NCBI RefSeq assembly: GCF_001667035.1
Contig: NZ_LZIR01000085.1
Coordinates: 16,625 to 80,624 of the forward strand
From: Mycobacterium sp. 852002-51057_SCH5723018
Lineage (GTDB): Bacteria > Actinomycetota > Actinomycetes > Mycobacteriales > Mycobacteriaceae
Reading direction: 5' to 3'
Length of the DNA stretch: 64,000 bases
Shown: one piece after another, positions 41,771-51,183 of the stretch
Layout of the letters: each line of letters starts with the position of its first letter
Numbering within the stretch: position 1 is the first letter of the stretch
The notes under the pieces: generated by a model
What the model was told of the DNA's origin: nothing
Databases searched by the model: none
Seen by the model: only the letters and a program-made list of their open reading frames with translations
Made by a program: the position numbers and the translations under genes

Positions 41771-42751
41771 GTGAGCGAAGTGGACGACGAACTGCGATCG
41801 GCCGCGGCCCCACGGTGGCGAGGCAAGGCCGGCCGCCTGGAAGTCTGGTATGCCACCCTGTCGGATCCGGTGACGCGTGCCGGTCTGTGGATCCACTGCG
41901 AGACGGTGGCGCCGCTGCGGGGCGCTCCCTACGCGCACGGCTGGGTGACCTGGTTTGCGCCCGACGGCCCGCCGCGCACCGAGCGGTTCGGCCCCGAACC
42001 CGTCCGGCCTGCGACGGGCGCGGACTGGTTCAGCGCGGCGGGGGCCCGGGTGGCACCCGGAATACTGGCCGGCCAAGCCCGCTCGGTGGCGTGGGACCTG
42101 TCCTGGAAGGACGCCGGCACGCCGCTGTGGACGTTTCCCCGCGCCGTATGGGAACGCGAGCTGCTGCCCGGCGCGCAGGTCGTCCTCGCCCCCACCGCCG
42201 AGTTCGCCGGCTCACTGACCGCAGAATTTCCAGCCGGCACCGCCGCACGCGTCGGCGGCTGGCGCGGCGGCGTCGCCCACATCTACGGGCACGGCAACGC
42301 CAAGCGCTGGGGCTGGATCCACGCCGACCTCGGCGGCGGCGACGCCGTCGAAGCGGTGACCGCGGTGTCGCAAAAGCCGGGACTGCGCAGGCTGGCGCCG
42401 ATGGCGTTCGTCCGCTTCCGCATCGACGGAAACGATTGGCCCACAAGCCCTTTGCCGTCGCTGCGGATGCGGACCACGCTGGGGCTGCAGCACTGGCAGC
42501 TGGAGGGACGCATCGGCGGTCGCCAGGTGCTCATCCGCGTCGACCAGCCCCCGGAGCGCTGCGTGACCCTGGGCTACACCGATCCCGACGGCGGCCGCGC
42601 GGTGTGCACGAACACCGAGCAGGCCGACATCTACATCGACGTCGACGACCGGCACTGGTCGGTGCTGGGCACCGGGCACGCCGAGGTCGGGCTGCGCGGC
42701 ACCTCGGATGGCCTGAGGGCACCCGACATCAACGAAAGGATCCCGACATGA
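41771..42751 (+). CDS. Conserved hypothetical protein, Rv0493c-like
   Basis: A 326-residue soluble protein rich in beta strands. Landmarks include HGWVTWFAPDGPPRTERFG, AWDLSWKDAG, and the segment HIYGHGNAKRWGWIHADLGG. This design resembles the lipocalin-like tocopherol-cyclase/carotenoid-hydratase group, although I cannot confirm it. GTG 41771 follows CGGAG. It overlaps the next gene by ATGA and is divergent from the FadR-type regulator, which suggests a lipid link. Confidence 0.7.
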   Translation: MSEVDDELRSAAAPRWRGKAGRLEVWYATLSDPVTRAGLWIHCETVAPLRGAPYAHGWVTWFAPDGPPRTERFGPEPVRPATGADWFSAAGARVAPGILAGQARSVAWDLSWKDAGTPLWTFPRAVWERELLPGAQVVLAPTAEFAGSLTAEFPAGTAARVGGWRGGVAHIYGHGNAKRWGWIHADLGGGDAVEAVTAVSQKPGLRRLAPMAFVRFRIDGNDWPTSPLPSLRMRTTLGLQHWQLEGRIGGRQVLIRVDQPPERCVTLGYTDPDGGRAVCTNTEQADIYIDVDDRHWSVLGTGHAEVGLRGTSDGLRAPDINERIPT

Positions 42752-43077
42752 GCTTTCTCTTCGACCCGCCGCTGCTGTTCGCCGCCGGAGTGCTCATCGA
42801 GCGGCGTCTGCCCTCGGACCGTCGCGACGTCGCCGAGGCGGCCACCCTCGGTGTCTTCTTCGGCGGCTCGTTCGGGCTCTACAACGAAGTGCCCGGGCTG
42901 GGCGTGCTGTGGCGGCCGTTCCGCGCCGCGGGCGGCCGTGATTTCATGTGGAACAGCGGCGTTTTCGGCGTGAACACGGTCGACGCGGGCTGGCCGCTGC
43001 ACGCCGCGGCGGGCGCCATCTTCGCGACCTATCCGTTCTTCATCAAGTTGGGCCGCCGGCTCGGACGCCTCCTGTGA
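42748..43077 (+). CDS. Small membrane-associated protein, Rv0492A-like
   Basis: A 109-residue protein between the Rv0493c-like and GMC oxidoreductase genes. It overlaps the previous gene by ATGA and the next by GTGA, so all three are coupled. It has hydrophobic segments near the start (SFLFDPPLLFAAGVLI) and the end (HAAAGAIFATYPFFIKLG). The same length is recalled for Rv0492A. Function unknown; it could anchor or assist the oxidoreductase. Confidence 0.8.
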   Translation: MSFLFDPPLLFAAGVLIERRLPSDRRDVAEAATLGVFFGGSFGLYNEVPGLGVLWRPFRAAGGRDFMWNSGVFGVNTVDAGWPLHAAAGAIFATYPFFIKLGRRLGRLL

Positions 43078-44939
43078 GCCGTCTTGCCGATCGCGCGACA
43101 GCGTCGTTCGGCAGCGCGCTGCTCCCAGAGGAGTACGGCGGTCCGGCACCGGCCCAGCTCGTCGGGCGCGTCGACCGCTACGTGGCGCAGCTGCCGTCGA
43201 CCACACGGCTGGCCATGCGCGCCGGGTTGCTCTCGATGGCCGCCGCGAGCTACCTCAGCACCGGCCGGTCACTGTCCCGGCTGGGCCCCGACCAGCGCGA
43301 GGCGATCTTGCGGCGCGTCGCCGCGCTGAGCCCGGACGTCGGCGCGGCGGTCGAAGCCATCAAGGCAATTGTGTTGCTGGCCAATGGGTCCGACACCTAC
43401 GCCGACGAATTGCTTGCCCGCGCCCAGCGGCACGGCACGGCGCGCGCCGATGCGCCGATGAGCATCACGCCCTCGACCGAAAGCCGCTCCGTCGTCACCG
43501 CCGACGCGGTGATCGTCGGGTCCGGCGCCGGCGGTGCGATGGCGGCCCGCACCCTGGCGCGGTCGGGCCTGGACACCGTCGTGCTCGAGGAGGGCCGCCG
43601 CTGGACGGTCGAGGAGTTCCGCACCACCCACCCGATCGACCGCTACGCCGGGCTGTACCGCGGCGCCGGGGCCACCGTAGCGCTCGGACGCCCGTCGCTG
43701 GTGCTGCCCATCGGCCGGGCGGTCGGCGGCACCACCGTCGTGAACTCCGGCACCTGCTACCGGCCCCCGCCGGCGGTGCAGCGGCGCTGGCGCGACGAGT
43801 TCGGTCTTGCCGTGGCCGATGCGGACCGGCTGGGGACCTACCTCGACGAGGTCGAGCACACGCTGCGGGTCGCGCCCGTCCCGCTGCAGGTCATGGGGCG
43901 CAACGGGCGGCTGCTGCTCGACGCCGCCGCGGCGCTGGGCTGGCGGGCCGCCCCGATCCCGCGCAACGCGCCGGGCTGCGAGGGCTGCTGCCAGTGCGCC
44001 ATCGGCTGCCCCCGCAACGCCAAGTTCGGTGTGCATCTCAACGCCCTGCCGCAGGCGTGCGCGGCGGGCGCGCGCATCATCTCGCAGGCCCGCGCCGAAC
44101 GGGTGCTGCACCGCGATGGACGCGCCCGCGGCGTGCGGGCCCGCCGGCCCGACGGCACCGCCCTGGACATCCTCGCCGACACCGTCATCGTCGCTGCCGG
44201 TGCCACCGAGACCCCGGGGCTGTTGCGGCGCAGCGGTTTTGGGACGCATCCTCGGCTTGGCCGAAATCTGGCGCTGCATCCGGCGACGGTGCTCGCCGGG
44301 CGTTTCGACGACGACGTCATGGCGTGGCACGGGGTGCTGCAGAGCGCGGCCGTGCACGAGTTTCACGAATCCGACGGCGTGCTGATCGAAGCGACCTCCA
44401 CCCCGCCGGGGATGGGGTCGATGGTGTTTCCCGGCTACGGCGCCGAGCTGCTCGGCTGGCTCGACCGCCCGCCGCAGGTGGCGACTTTCGGCGCCATGGT
44501 GGCCGATCGCGGCGTCGGCTCGGTGTCCTCGGCGCGCGGCGAGACGGTGGTGCGCTACAGCATCGACCGGGCCGACGTCGCCAAGCTGATCGTCGCGATC
44601 GAGGCCATGGGCCGGCTGCTGTTCGCCGCGGGCGCCGTGGAGGTGCTCACCGGGTTGCCCGGCGCTTCGACGGTGACGTCGCTGCCCGCGCTGCGCGACG
44701 CGCTGCGGCGCAGCGACCCGCGAAGCCTGCACCTGGCCGCCTTCCATCCCACCGGCACCGCGGCCGCGGGCGCCGACGAGCGGCTTTGCCCGGTCGACGA
44801 GACCGGCCGGCTGCGCGGCGCGGCCGGCGTGTGGGTCGCCGACGCGTCGATCCTGCCCAGCTGCCCGGAGGTGAACCCGCAGCTGTCGATCATGGCGCTG
44901 GCGCTGGGCGTCGCCGACGAGGTAGTCGCCGCCCGGTGA
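43074..44939 (+). CDS. GMC family FAD-dependent oxidoreductase, Rv0492c-like
   Basis: A 621-residue GMC oxidoreductase. The FAD-binding loop ADAVIVGSGAGGAMAARTLA starts near residue 140 after an extra N-terminal helical domain. The GMC signature GRAVGGTTVVNSGTCYRPP is present. A four-cysteine cluster, CEGCCQCAIGCPRN, suggests an additional metal or Fe-S site. The C-terminal AAFHPTGTAAAG and VNPQLSIMALAL hold the catalytic His/Asn region. GTG 43074 overlaps the previous stop. It probably oxidises an alcohol such as a sterol or lipid; the substrate is unknown. Confidence 0.9.
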   Translation: MSRLADRATASFGSALLPEEYGGPAPAQLVGRVDRYVAQLPSTTRLAMRAGLLSMAAASYLSTGRSLSRLGPDQREAILRRVAALSPDVGAAVEAIKAIVLLANGSDTYADELLARAQRHGTARADAPMSITPSTESRSVVTADAVIVGSGAGGAMAARTLARSGLDTVVLEEGRRWTVEEFRTTHPIDRYAGLYRGAGATVALGRPSLVLPIGRAVGGTTVVNSGTCYRPPPAVQRRWRDEFGLAVADADRLGTYLDEVEHTLRVAPVPLQVMGRNGRLLLDAAAALGWRAAPIPRNAPGCEGCCQCAIGCPRNAKFGVHLNALPQACAAGARIISQARAERVLHRDGRARGVRARRPDGTALDILADTVIVAAGATETPGLLRRSGFGTHPRLGRNLALHPATVLAGRFDDDVMAWHGVLQSAAVHEFHESDGVLIEATSTPPGMGSMVFPGYGAELLGWLDRPPQVATFGAMVADRGVGSVSSARGETVVRYSIDRADVAKLIVAIEAMGRLLFAAGAVEVLTGLPGASTVTSLPALRDALRRSDPRSLHLAAFHPTGTAAAGADERLCPVDETGRLRGAAGVWVADASILPSCPEVNPQLSIMALALGVADEVVAAR

Positions 44940-45053
44940 TTCAGTGTGAATCCCGGGCTTTCGGGGTGAAGCCTGGGCGCCGTGCGCGCACAATCCCCGC
45001 CCTGAGTTCACACGCGACGCCGTCGATACACACAGTCGTGCAGCGACGGAGCG

Positions 45054-45737
45054 CTAGCCCTCCAGCTTGTAGCCGAGCCCCCGCACCGTCACCAGGTGTA
45101 CCGGGTTGGCCGGGTCGGCCTCGATCTTGGACCGCAGCCGCTTGACGTGGACGTCGAGCGTCTTGGTGTCACCGACGTAGTCGGCGCCCCACACCCGGTC
45201 GATCAGCTGCCCGCGGGTCAGCACCCGGCCGCTGTTGCGCATCAGGTATTCGAGCAGGTCGAATTCCTTGAGCGGCAACGTGATCGTGTCGCCGTTGACT
45301 GAGACGACGTGGCGCTCGACGTCCATCCGGACTGGGCCCGACTCCAGCACGCCGTCGCTGATCTCGGAGTCGTCGTCGCCGCCGCGGCGCAGCACCGCGC
45401 GAATGCGGGCAATCAGCTCGCGCGCCGAATACGGTTTGGTCACATAGTCATCGGCGCCCAGCTCCAAGCCGACCACCTTGTCGATCTCGCTGTCGCGGGC
45501 GGTCACCATGATCACCGGCACGCTGGAACGCGCACGCAGTTGCTTGCACACGTCGGTGCCGGACATGCCCGGCAGCATCAAATCGAGCAGCACGATGTCC
45601 GCGCCGGCGCGATCGAACTCGGCGAGCGCCGCGGGACCGTCGGTCACCACGGTGGCCTCAAACCCCTCCTTGCGCAACAGGAATGCCAGCGGATCGGCCA
45701 GCGACTCCTCGTCCTCCACGATCATCACACTGGTCAT
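45054..45737 (-). CDS. regX3: Response regulator RegX3
   Basis: A 227-residue OmpR-family response regulator. The receiver domain has the acidic pair VEDEE, the phospho-acceptor Asp in DIVLLDLMLPGMSG, and Lys in YVTKPYSARELIARIRA. The C-terminal winged helix includes LTRGQLIDRVWG and TLDVHVKRLRSKIE. RegX3 controls the phosphate-starvation response in mycobacteria. ATG 45737 overlaps the senX3 stop by ATGA. The length equals the M. tuberculosis protein. Confidence 0.97.
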   Translation of the reverse strand: MTSVMIVEDEESLADPLAFLLRKEGFEATVVTDGPAALAEFDRAGADIVLLDLMLPGMSGTDVCKQLRARSSVPVIMVTARDSEIDKVVGLELGADDYVTKPYSARELIARIRAVLRRGGDDDSEISDGVLESGPVRMDVERHVVSVNGDTITLPLKEFDLLEYLMRNSGRVLTRGQLIDRVWGADYVGDTKTLDVHVKRLRSKIEADPANPVHLVTVRGLGYKLEG

Positions 45738-46954
45738 CGACTTAGTTCTTCCTCTCGTTGTGACCGGTTGGGCCGCACCTCGCGACCCCGCGGTTGCTCG
45801 GGTTCCTCGTCGCCGTCCCGGTAAGCCGGAATCGACAACGTGAACGTCGAACCGGTTCCCGGCTTGCTCCACACGCCGATGCTGCCATTGTGGTTGGCCG
45901 CAACGTGTTTGACGATGGCAAGTCCCAAGCCGCTACCCCCGGTGGCGCGCGAACGCGCCTTGTCGCCGCGGAAGAACCGCTCGAAGACCCGCTCCTGGTC
46001 TTCCAAGGCGATGCCGATGCCGCGGTCGGTCACCGCGATCTCGATGTTGTCGCCCCGGCGACGACGGCTGATCGACACCGGCGAACCCGGCGGCGAGTAG
46101 GCGATCGCATTGGAGACCAGGTTGGCCAGCGCGGTCACCAGCAGAGTTTCGTCGCCCAGAACCCGCAAGCCGCTCGGCGCGTCGGTGTGAACCTCGATGT
46201 CGGCGTTGTCCGCGGCCACCTTGTGACGCGCAATCGCTTCGGAGACAACGATATCCACATCGACATCGGTCACGTTGGGCAAGCGCTCGGCGCCCTGCAA
46301 CCGGGACAGCTCGATCAGCTCGGCGACCATGTCCCCCAGCCGGTTGGCTTCGACGAGCACCTTCTCGGCGAACCGGCGAACGGTTTCGGAGTCGTCGGCC
46401 GAAGCCAGCAGGGCCTCGGCAAGCAGCGCCATGGCGCCAACAGGGGTCTTGAGCTCGTGGCTGACATTGGCCACAAAGTCGCGCCTGGTGGCCTCCATGC
46501 GCGCGTAGTCGGACTGGTCGTGGACGAACACCACGGCGAACCGGCGGTCCTCTTCGCTGAGCAGCCGCGCTTGCCCGTGCACCGACAGCCCCGACCGGCC
46601 CGCCGCCCGTTTAGCCGGCCGCAGGTCGAACTCGACGTCGACGCCGGTGAGCGCCTGCTGCGCGGCCTGCCAGGCCTGGTTGTCGAGCTGCCGATCGCGC
46701 ACCAGGCCCAGCTCCTTGGCCCGCTCGTTGAGATAGACGACGTCGCGATGCGAATCCACCACCGCGGCGCCCAGCGGCATCAACGCGACGATGCGCTGCA
46801 GCATCTGCGCGACGGTGATCCCCGTCCACTCGGTAGACGCTTGCTGACGGCGCTGCACCGCCCGCGGTGCCAGCCGGACCCCGACCGCAACTCCCACGGC
46901 CAGCGCCAACACGGACAAGACCCCGGCCAGCAACAGCGCCGAGAACACAGTCAC
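45734..46954 (-). CDS. senX3: Sensor histidine kinase SenX3
   Basis: A 406-residue sensor kinase. One transmembrane segment lies at the N-terminus (ALLLAGVLSVLALAVGVAVG). A PAS-like domain follows (ALMPLGAAVVDSHRDVVYLN), then the H box FVANVSHELKTPVGAMALL with the phospho-His. The ATPase domain has NLVSNAIAYSPPG, DRGIGI and GGSGLGLAIVKH. It phosphorylates RegX3 when phosphate is scarce. GTG 46954 is the start. Here the stop directly overlaps regX3, with no MIRU element between them. Confidence 0.97.
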   Translation of the reverse strand: MTVFSALLLAGVLSVLALAVGVAVGVRLAPRAVQRRQQASTEWTGITVAQMLQRIVALMPLGAAVVDSHRDVVYLNERAKELGLVRDRQLDNQAWQAAQQALTGVDVEFDLRPAKRAAGRSGLSVHGQARLLSEEDRRFAVVFVHDQSDYARMEATRRDFVANVSHELKTPVGAMALLAEALLASADDSETVRRFAEKVLVEANRLGDMVAELIELSRLQGAERLPNVTDVDVDIVVSEAIARHKVAADNADIEVHTDAPSGLRVLGDETLLVTALANLVSNAIAYSPPGSPVSISRRRRGDNIEIAVTDRGIGIALEDQERVFERFFRGDKARSRATGGSGLGLAIVKHVAANHNGSIGVWSKPGTGSTFTLSIPAYRDGDEEPEQPRGREVRPNRSQREEELSR

Positions 46955-47106
46955 ATAGCAAATCCTACAAATCTTCCTGAACGGCGCCCTAGCGGAGCGA
47001 GGCCAAAATCGGACAAGTCACATCCTGCGCTACAGGTATTCCACTTCCGTTTACGCGATGTTTGGCAAATGGGCCTTTGAAGCGGCCTCCGGGCCTGCAG
47101 TCGAAC

Positions 47107-47856
47107 CTAACCGCGGCCCTGGCCGGCAACCGCGGCCGCACCGGCCGCCGCCGCCTCCGGGTCGAGGTAGGTGCCGCCCGGAAGCACCGGCCGCATGTCG
47201 GCGTCCAGGTCGTAGCGCAGCGGAATGCCGGTCGGGATGTTCAGCCCCACGATCTCGTCGTCGGACATGTTGTCGAGGTGCTTGACCAGGGCGCGCAGCG
47301 AGTTGCCGTGCGCGACGATCAGCACGGTCTTGCCGGTCCGCAGGTCGGGGACGATGACGTCGGTGAAATACGGCAGGAAGCGGACCACCACGTCGGCCAG
47401 GCATTCGGTCAGCGGGCCGCCGCCGATGTTGGCATAGCGAGGGTCGGTGTCCTGGCTGAACTTGCTGCCCTTCTCGATCGGCGGGGGCGGCGTGTCGTAG
47501 CTGCGCCGCCAGGCCATGAACTGCTCCTCGCCGTAGCGTTCCTTAGTTTCGGCCTTGTTCAGACCCTGCAGCGCGCCGTAGTGGCGTTCGTTGAGCCGCC
47601 AGCTGCGCCGCACCGGGATCCACAACCGATCGGCGGTGTCGAGCGCCAGGTGCGCGGTGCTGATCGCGCGCCGCAGCAGCGAGGTGTAGAGCACGTCGGG
47701 CAACAGGCCGTGTTCGACCATCAGCTCGCCGCTGCGAATCGCTTCGGCCCGACCCTTTTCGGTCAGCCCGACGTCCACCCATCCGGTGAACAGATTGAGG
47801 GCATTCCAGTCACTCTCGCCGTGGCGCAGCAGTACCAGCGTGGCAGTTTCTCCCAT
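47107..47856 (-). CDS. gpmA: 2,3-bisphosphoglycerate-dependent phosphoglycerate mutase
   Basis: A 249-residue dPGM that interconverts 3- and 2-phosphoglycerate in glycolysis. The phospho-histidine motif LVLLRHGESDWNALNLFTGW and the second catalytic His in LIVAHGNSLRALVKHL are intact, as is the LNERHYGALQGLNK segment. It lies between senX3 and the YbjN gene on the same strand, as in M. tuberculosis (gpm1). The C-terminus ends in an Ala/Gly-rich tail. Confidence 0.96.
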   Translation of the reverse strand: MGETATLVLLRHGESDWNALNLFTGWVDVGLTEKGRAEAIRSGELMVEHGLLPDVLYTSLLRRAISTAHLALDTADRLWIPVRRSWRLNERHYGALQGLNKAETKERYGEEQFMAWRRSYDTPPPPIEKGSKFSQDTDPRYANIGGGPLTECLADVVVRFLPYFTDVIVPDLRTGKTVLIVAHGNSLRALVKHLDNMSDDEIVGLNIPTGIPLRYDLDADMRPVLPGGTYLDPEAAAAGAAAVAGQGRG

Positions 47857-47886
47857 GGCGGCTAGTCTCTCACGCAGTCGGAGGGC

Positions 47887-48396
47887 CTACTCGTCGTCCT
47901 GGTCGATGAGATGCGCGAACGCCTGCAGGTTCGTCAGCGACTCCCCGCGCGACACCCGCCACTCCCACTCTTTTTGGATCGACGAGCGAAAACCCAACTC
48001 CAGCAACGTATTAAAGTCAGCGTCCACCGCTTCGAGCACCTGTCCGAGCACCCGGTCGATCTCGTCGTGGGTGACCGAGGCCAACGACATGCGGCCCACC
48101 AGGTAGATGTCGCCGACGTTGTCCAGCGTGTAGGCAACCCCGTAGAGGCGGCGATTGCGTTTGAGCAAGAACCGGTAGACACCCTCGTGGTTCTCGTCGG
48201 GCTTACGGCACACGAACGCCTCGACCCGCACCGAATGCTCGCCGATGCTCAGGATCGTGTTGGTCTTGAGCTTGCGCTCGCCGGGCAGTTCCACCACCAG
48301 TCCCGGCAGGCCGCCATGCGCCCCCGGGAATTCCGAATAGGTCAGCCCGCTGGCCTGCAGCGCATCCTCGATGACGTCCTGGACGGCTGTGCTCAC
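47887..48396 (-). CDS. YbjN-domain protein, Rv0487-like
   Basis: A 169-residue YbjN-domain protein, a fold related to type III secretion chaperones. The core includes GLVVELPGERKLKTNTILSI and EGVYRFLLKRNRRLYGVAYT. It starts at GTG 48396, 52 bases after the mshA stop and 30 before gpmA. Function in actinobacteria is not established; a chaperone or regulatory role is plausible. Confidence 0.83.
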   Translation of the reverse strand: MSTAVQDVIEDALQASGLTYSEFPGAHGGLPGLVVELPGERKLKTNTILSIGEHSVRVEAFVCRKPDENHEGVYRFLLKRNRRLYGVAYTLDNVGDIYLVGRMSLASVTHDEIDRVLGQVLEAVDADFNTLLELGFRSSIQKEWEWRVSRGESLTNLQAFAHLIDQDDE

Positions 48397-48448
48397 TGGC
48401 GCCGCTCCTCCGCATCGCGTCGCTCTGCATCGTCGCCGGCTGTGGGGG

Positions 48449-49789
48449 TCACGCGCCCACCCCGCGGCGCGGCGCCCAGCGACGGGGCTTGCGCATCGAC
48501 GCGCGGTCCGCTTTCACGCCGTACCGGCGCTGGCGCAGAGCGGTGAAGTCGCCGATCGCGCGCCGATAGCTGGCCAGCAGCGCGTCGGTGGTGTTTTCCC
48601 AGGAGAAGGTGGCCGCGTGCCCGGCGGCCGCGCGGCTCATCGCCTCCGCCTGCGCGGGGCCCAGCCGTAGCAGCCGATCGAGGGCATCCGCCCAGTCGCC
48701 GACGTCATGCCCGGCCACCAGGGTCCCCGAGATCCCGTCGCGCACGGCCACCGGCAGGCCGCCCACCGCGGCCGCAACCACCGGTGTGCCGCACGCCTGC
48801 GCCTCCACGGCAACCAGTCCGAACGACTCCGAATAGCTGGGCACCGCAACTAGATTGGCGGCCCGGAACAAGGTGGCCAGGTCCACTCGGGACTGCGGCG
48901 GCAGGAACGTCACCCGCTCGGCGATGCCCAAATCGCCGGCCAGCCGGACCAGTCCGTCCGGGGAGGCCAGGCCGCTGCCCGACGGGCCGCCGGCCACCAC
49001 GATGCGCACCCCGGGCAGCTTCGCCGCCGCGCGCAGCACGATGTCGGGCGCCTTCAGCGGCTGGATCCGGCCGACGAACGCCACCAGGTCCTCGTCGAGC
49101 GGGAGGCCCAGCGCGGCCCGGGCCGCCCGCCGATCACCCGGGCGGAACATATCCAGATCCACACCGGGATGAACGACGTCAATCCGCGCCGGATCGGCAT
49201 AATGAAGCGAAACCAGTTGTTGCGCTTCATCATCGGTGTTGACGATCAGACGGTCCGCCTCGTCGACGACCTGCTGCTCGCCGACCGTGCGCAGCGGCGG
49301 CTCGGGCGCATCCCCGTCGGCCAGCGCCGCATTCTTGACCGCGGCCAGCGTGTGCGCGGTGTGCACCAGCGGCACTGCCCAGCGGTCGCGGGCCAGCCAG
49401 CCGACCTGCCCCGACAGCCAGTAATGCGAGTGGACGATGTCGTAGTAACCCGGTTCGTGGGACGCCTCGGCGCGCAGCACCCCCGCCGTGAACGCGCACA
49501 GCTGGGTGGGCAGGTCGTATTTGTCCAACCCCTCGAACGGCCCGGCCACCACGTTGCGCACCAGCACCCCCGGCGCCACCCGGGCCACCGGCGGGTCGGC
49601 CGACGCGGTGGCGCGGGTGAAGATCTCCACCTCGATGCCCCGCCGGGCCAGGTGCAGCGCCGTCTGCAGCACGTAGACGTTCATGCCGCCGGCGTCGCCG
49701 GTCCCCGGCTGGGCCAGCGGCGAGGTGTGCACCGCCAACACTGCAACCCGGCGCGGGCCGTTCAGCCGGAAGCCGTCGTCGTGCCGCAC
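48449..49789 (-). CDS. mshA: D-inositol-3-phosphate glycosyltransferase MshA (mycothiol synthesis)
   Basis: A 446-residue GT-B glycosyltransferase that joins GlcNAc from UDP-GlcNAc to inositol-3-phosphate, the first step of mycothiol synthesis. The N-terminal domain has VAVLAVHTSPLAQPGTGDAG with the glycine-rich loop. The C-terminal domain has VAFVGRIQPLKAPDIVLRA, VVAGGPSGSG, and the acidic ESFGLVAVEAQACGTPVVA motif. It begins at GTG 49789. It is downstream of the ROK regulator gene on the same strand. Confidence 0.95.
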   Translation of the reverse strand: MRHDDGFRLNGPRRVAVLAVHTSPLAQPGTGDAGGMNVYVLQTALHLARRGIEVEIFTRATASADPPVARVAPGVLVRNVVAGPFEGLDKYDLPTQLCAFTAGVLRAEASHEPGYYDIVHSHYWLSGQVGWLARDRWAVPLVHTAHTLAAVKNAALADGDAPEPPLRTVGEQQVVDEADRLIVNTDDEAQQLVSLHYADPARIDVVHPGVDLDMFRPGDRRAARAALGLPLDEDLVAFVGRIQPLKAPDIVLRAAAKLPGVRIVVAGGPSGSGLASPDGLVRLAGDLGIAERVTFLPPQSRVDLATLFRAANLVAVPSYSESFGLVAVEAQACGTPVVAAAVGGLPVAVRDGISGTLVAGHDVGDWADALDRLLRLGPAQAEAMSRAAAGHAATFSWENTTDALLASYRRAIGDFTALRQRRYGVKADRASMRKPRRWAPRRGVGA

Positions 49790-49848
49790 ACCATCATCTT
49801 TACAGGACGCGCCGCGAGGGCCGCCCAGGCTGTGGTGGCGTTTTCGCG

Positions 49849-51183
49849 TTAAGCGGACGACTCGTCGGCGACCTCGCGCAGCTGGGTGTCCAGCGCGCCA
49901 GCGCGCCGCATCGCGCCCAGCGGGTCGGCATACAACCCGCCCAGCGACACCGTCCCCGCACCGGCCTCCTGCACGCGGTTGCCGAAGGCGGTGACGCGGA
50001 TGTCGCGTGCCGGCAGCACCGAGCGCGCCGCGAAGGCGGCCTCCACGTGCTCCATCGCTTCGGGGTATTCGGTGAAGGCCTGGCCACCGACCACCAGCTC
50101 GTCGGGGTTGAGCATGTCGCGCAGCAGCGCGACCGCCTCACCGAGGACGCGGCCACGCTCCGCCAGCAGCTCCTTGGCCTGCGGGTTGCCGGCCCGCGCC
50201 ACGCGCAGCAGGTCGGTGATCGCGGTCGTGGATCCGGCGGGCCGGGACGCCGGGGCGATGCCGGGAAGGATCTTGAGCCGGCGTGCGGCGGTCAGCACGG
50301 CCTCGTCGCTGACGGTGGACTCGAGCTGCCCGGTGCCGCCGAGCAGCTCCGAGTGCGCCGGCAGGGCCGCGATGGTGCCCGGGCCGCTGGCCGGGCAGTG
50401 CACCCGTCCCCCGATCACCAGCGCGTAGCCGACGGTCTCCCGGGCGTAGACGTACAGGCTGGTCGGCGAGCTGGGCGCGAATCGCCGCAGCCCGAGCAGC
50501 AGCTCGGCGCCGGCCATGGCGTCAACGTGGGAGGCCACCGAGACGGGCAGGCCCAGCGCGTCGGCCAGCACCGGTCCGACGGGCGCCTGCCGCCAGCCCA
50601 GCCGCGGGTGGTCGACGTGGCCGGTGACGCCGTCCACGGTGCCACCGATCGCCACCCCGACCCAGAGCGGGCGCCGCCGGTGCCAGCGCCTCAAATACCG
50701 GGTGGCGCTCTCGGCCAGCGACGCCAGGGCGGGGCCGGCCGGGCTGAGCGGTGTCGGGGTCTCGACGGTGTCCAGCGTGCGGCCGAACAGGTCGGTGGCA
50801 ACGATGCTGGTGGTGCGGGCACCGATGTGGATGCCCAGCGTCACGAATGGCTCGTGGTTGATCTCCACCGGCACCCGCGGGCGGCCGATGGCCCCGGAGA
50901 CGGCCAGGTCGGCGCGCTCGCGCAGCAGGCCGGCGTCGAGCAGCGCGATAACCTGGCGGTTGACCGTGGCGATGCTCAGCGACGTGACGTTGGCGATGAC
51001 GTCACGGCCGACCGGGCCGCGCAACCGCACGGCGCGAAAGACGGATGCCGCCGCCGTGTCGGAGATGTGCAACGCCGGCGGCAGGATCTGCCGATGCAGG
51101 CGCAGATGGGGCTTGCGGATGGGCGAATGATGATTGTGGGTGAGAGTTGTCGAGCGCACGAGCGTCCTTTGTCCGAGTTCCAT
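49849..51183 (-). CDS. ROK-family transcriptional regulator, Rv0485-like
   Basis: A 444-residue ROK repressor/activator. The N-terminal winged HTH is RGPVGRDVIANVTSLSIATV followed by NRQVIALLDAGLL. The ROK sugar-kinase-like domain has VTLGIHIGARTTSIVATDLF and LWVGVAIGGTVDG. The usual zinc-binding ROK motif CxCGxxGC is missing; CPASGPGTIA lies at its position. In M. tuberculosis, Rv0485 has been linked to regulation of pe13/ppe18. It is divergent from the SDR gene. Confidence 0.87.
   Translation of the reverse strand: MELGQRTLVRSTTLTHNHHSPIRKPHLRLHRQILPPALHISDTAAASVFRAVRLRGPVGRDVIANVTSLSIATVNRQVIALLDAGLLRERADLAVSGAIGRPRVPVEINHEPFVTLGIHIGARTTSIVATDLFGRTLDTVETPTPLSPAGPALASLAESATRYLRRWHRRRPLWVGVAIGGTVDGVTGHVDHPRLGWRQAPVGPVLADALGLPVSVASHVDAMAGAELLLGLRRFAPSSPTSLYVYARETVGYALVIGGRVHCPASGPGTIAALPAHSELLGGTGQLESTVSDEAVLTAARRLKILPGIAPASRPAGSTTAITDLLRVARAGNPQAKELLAERGRVLGEAVALLRDMLNPDELVVGGQAFTEYPEAMEHVEAAFAARSVLPARDIRVTAFGNRVQEAGAGTVSLGGLYADPLGAMRRAGALDTQLREVADESSA

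Noticed and set aside
43269..45011. A 580-codon minus-strand frame opposite the GMC oxidoreductase gene
   Set aside because: It is an antisense shadow; the plus strand has FAD and GMC motifs.
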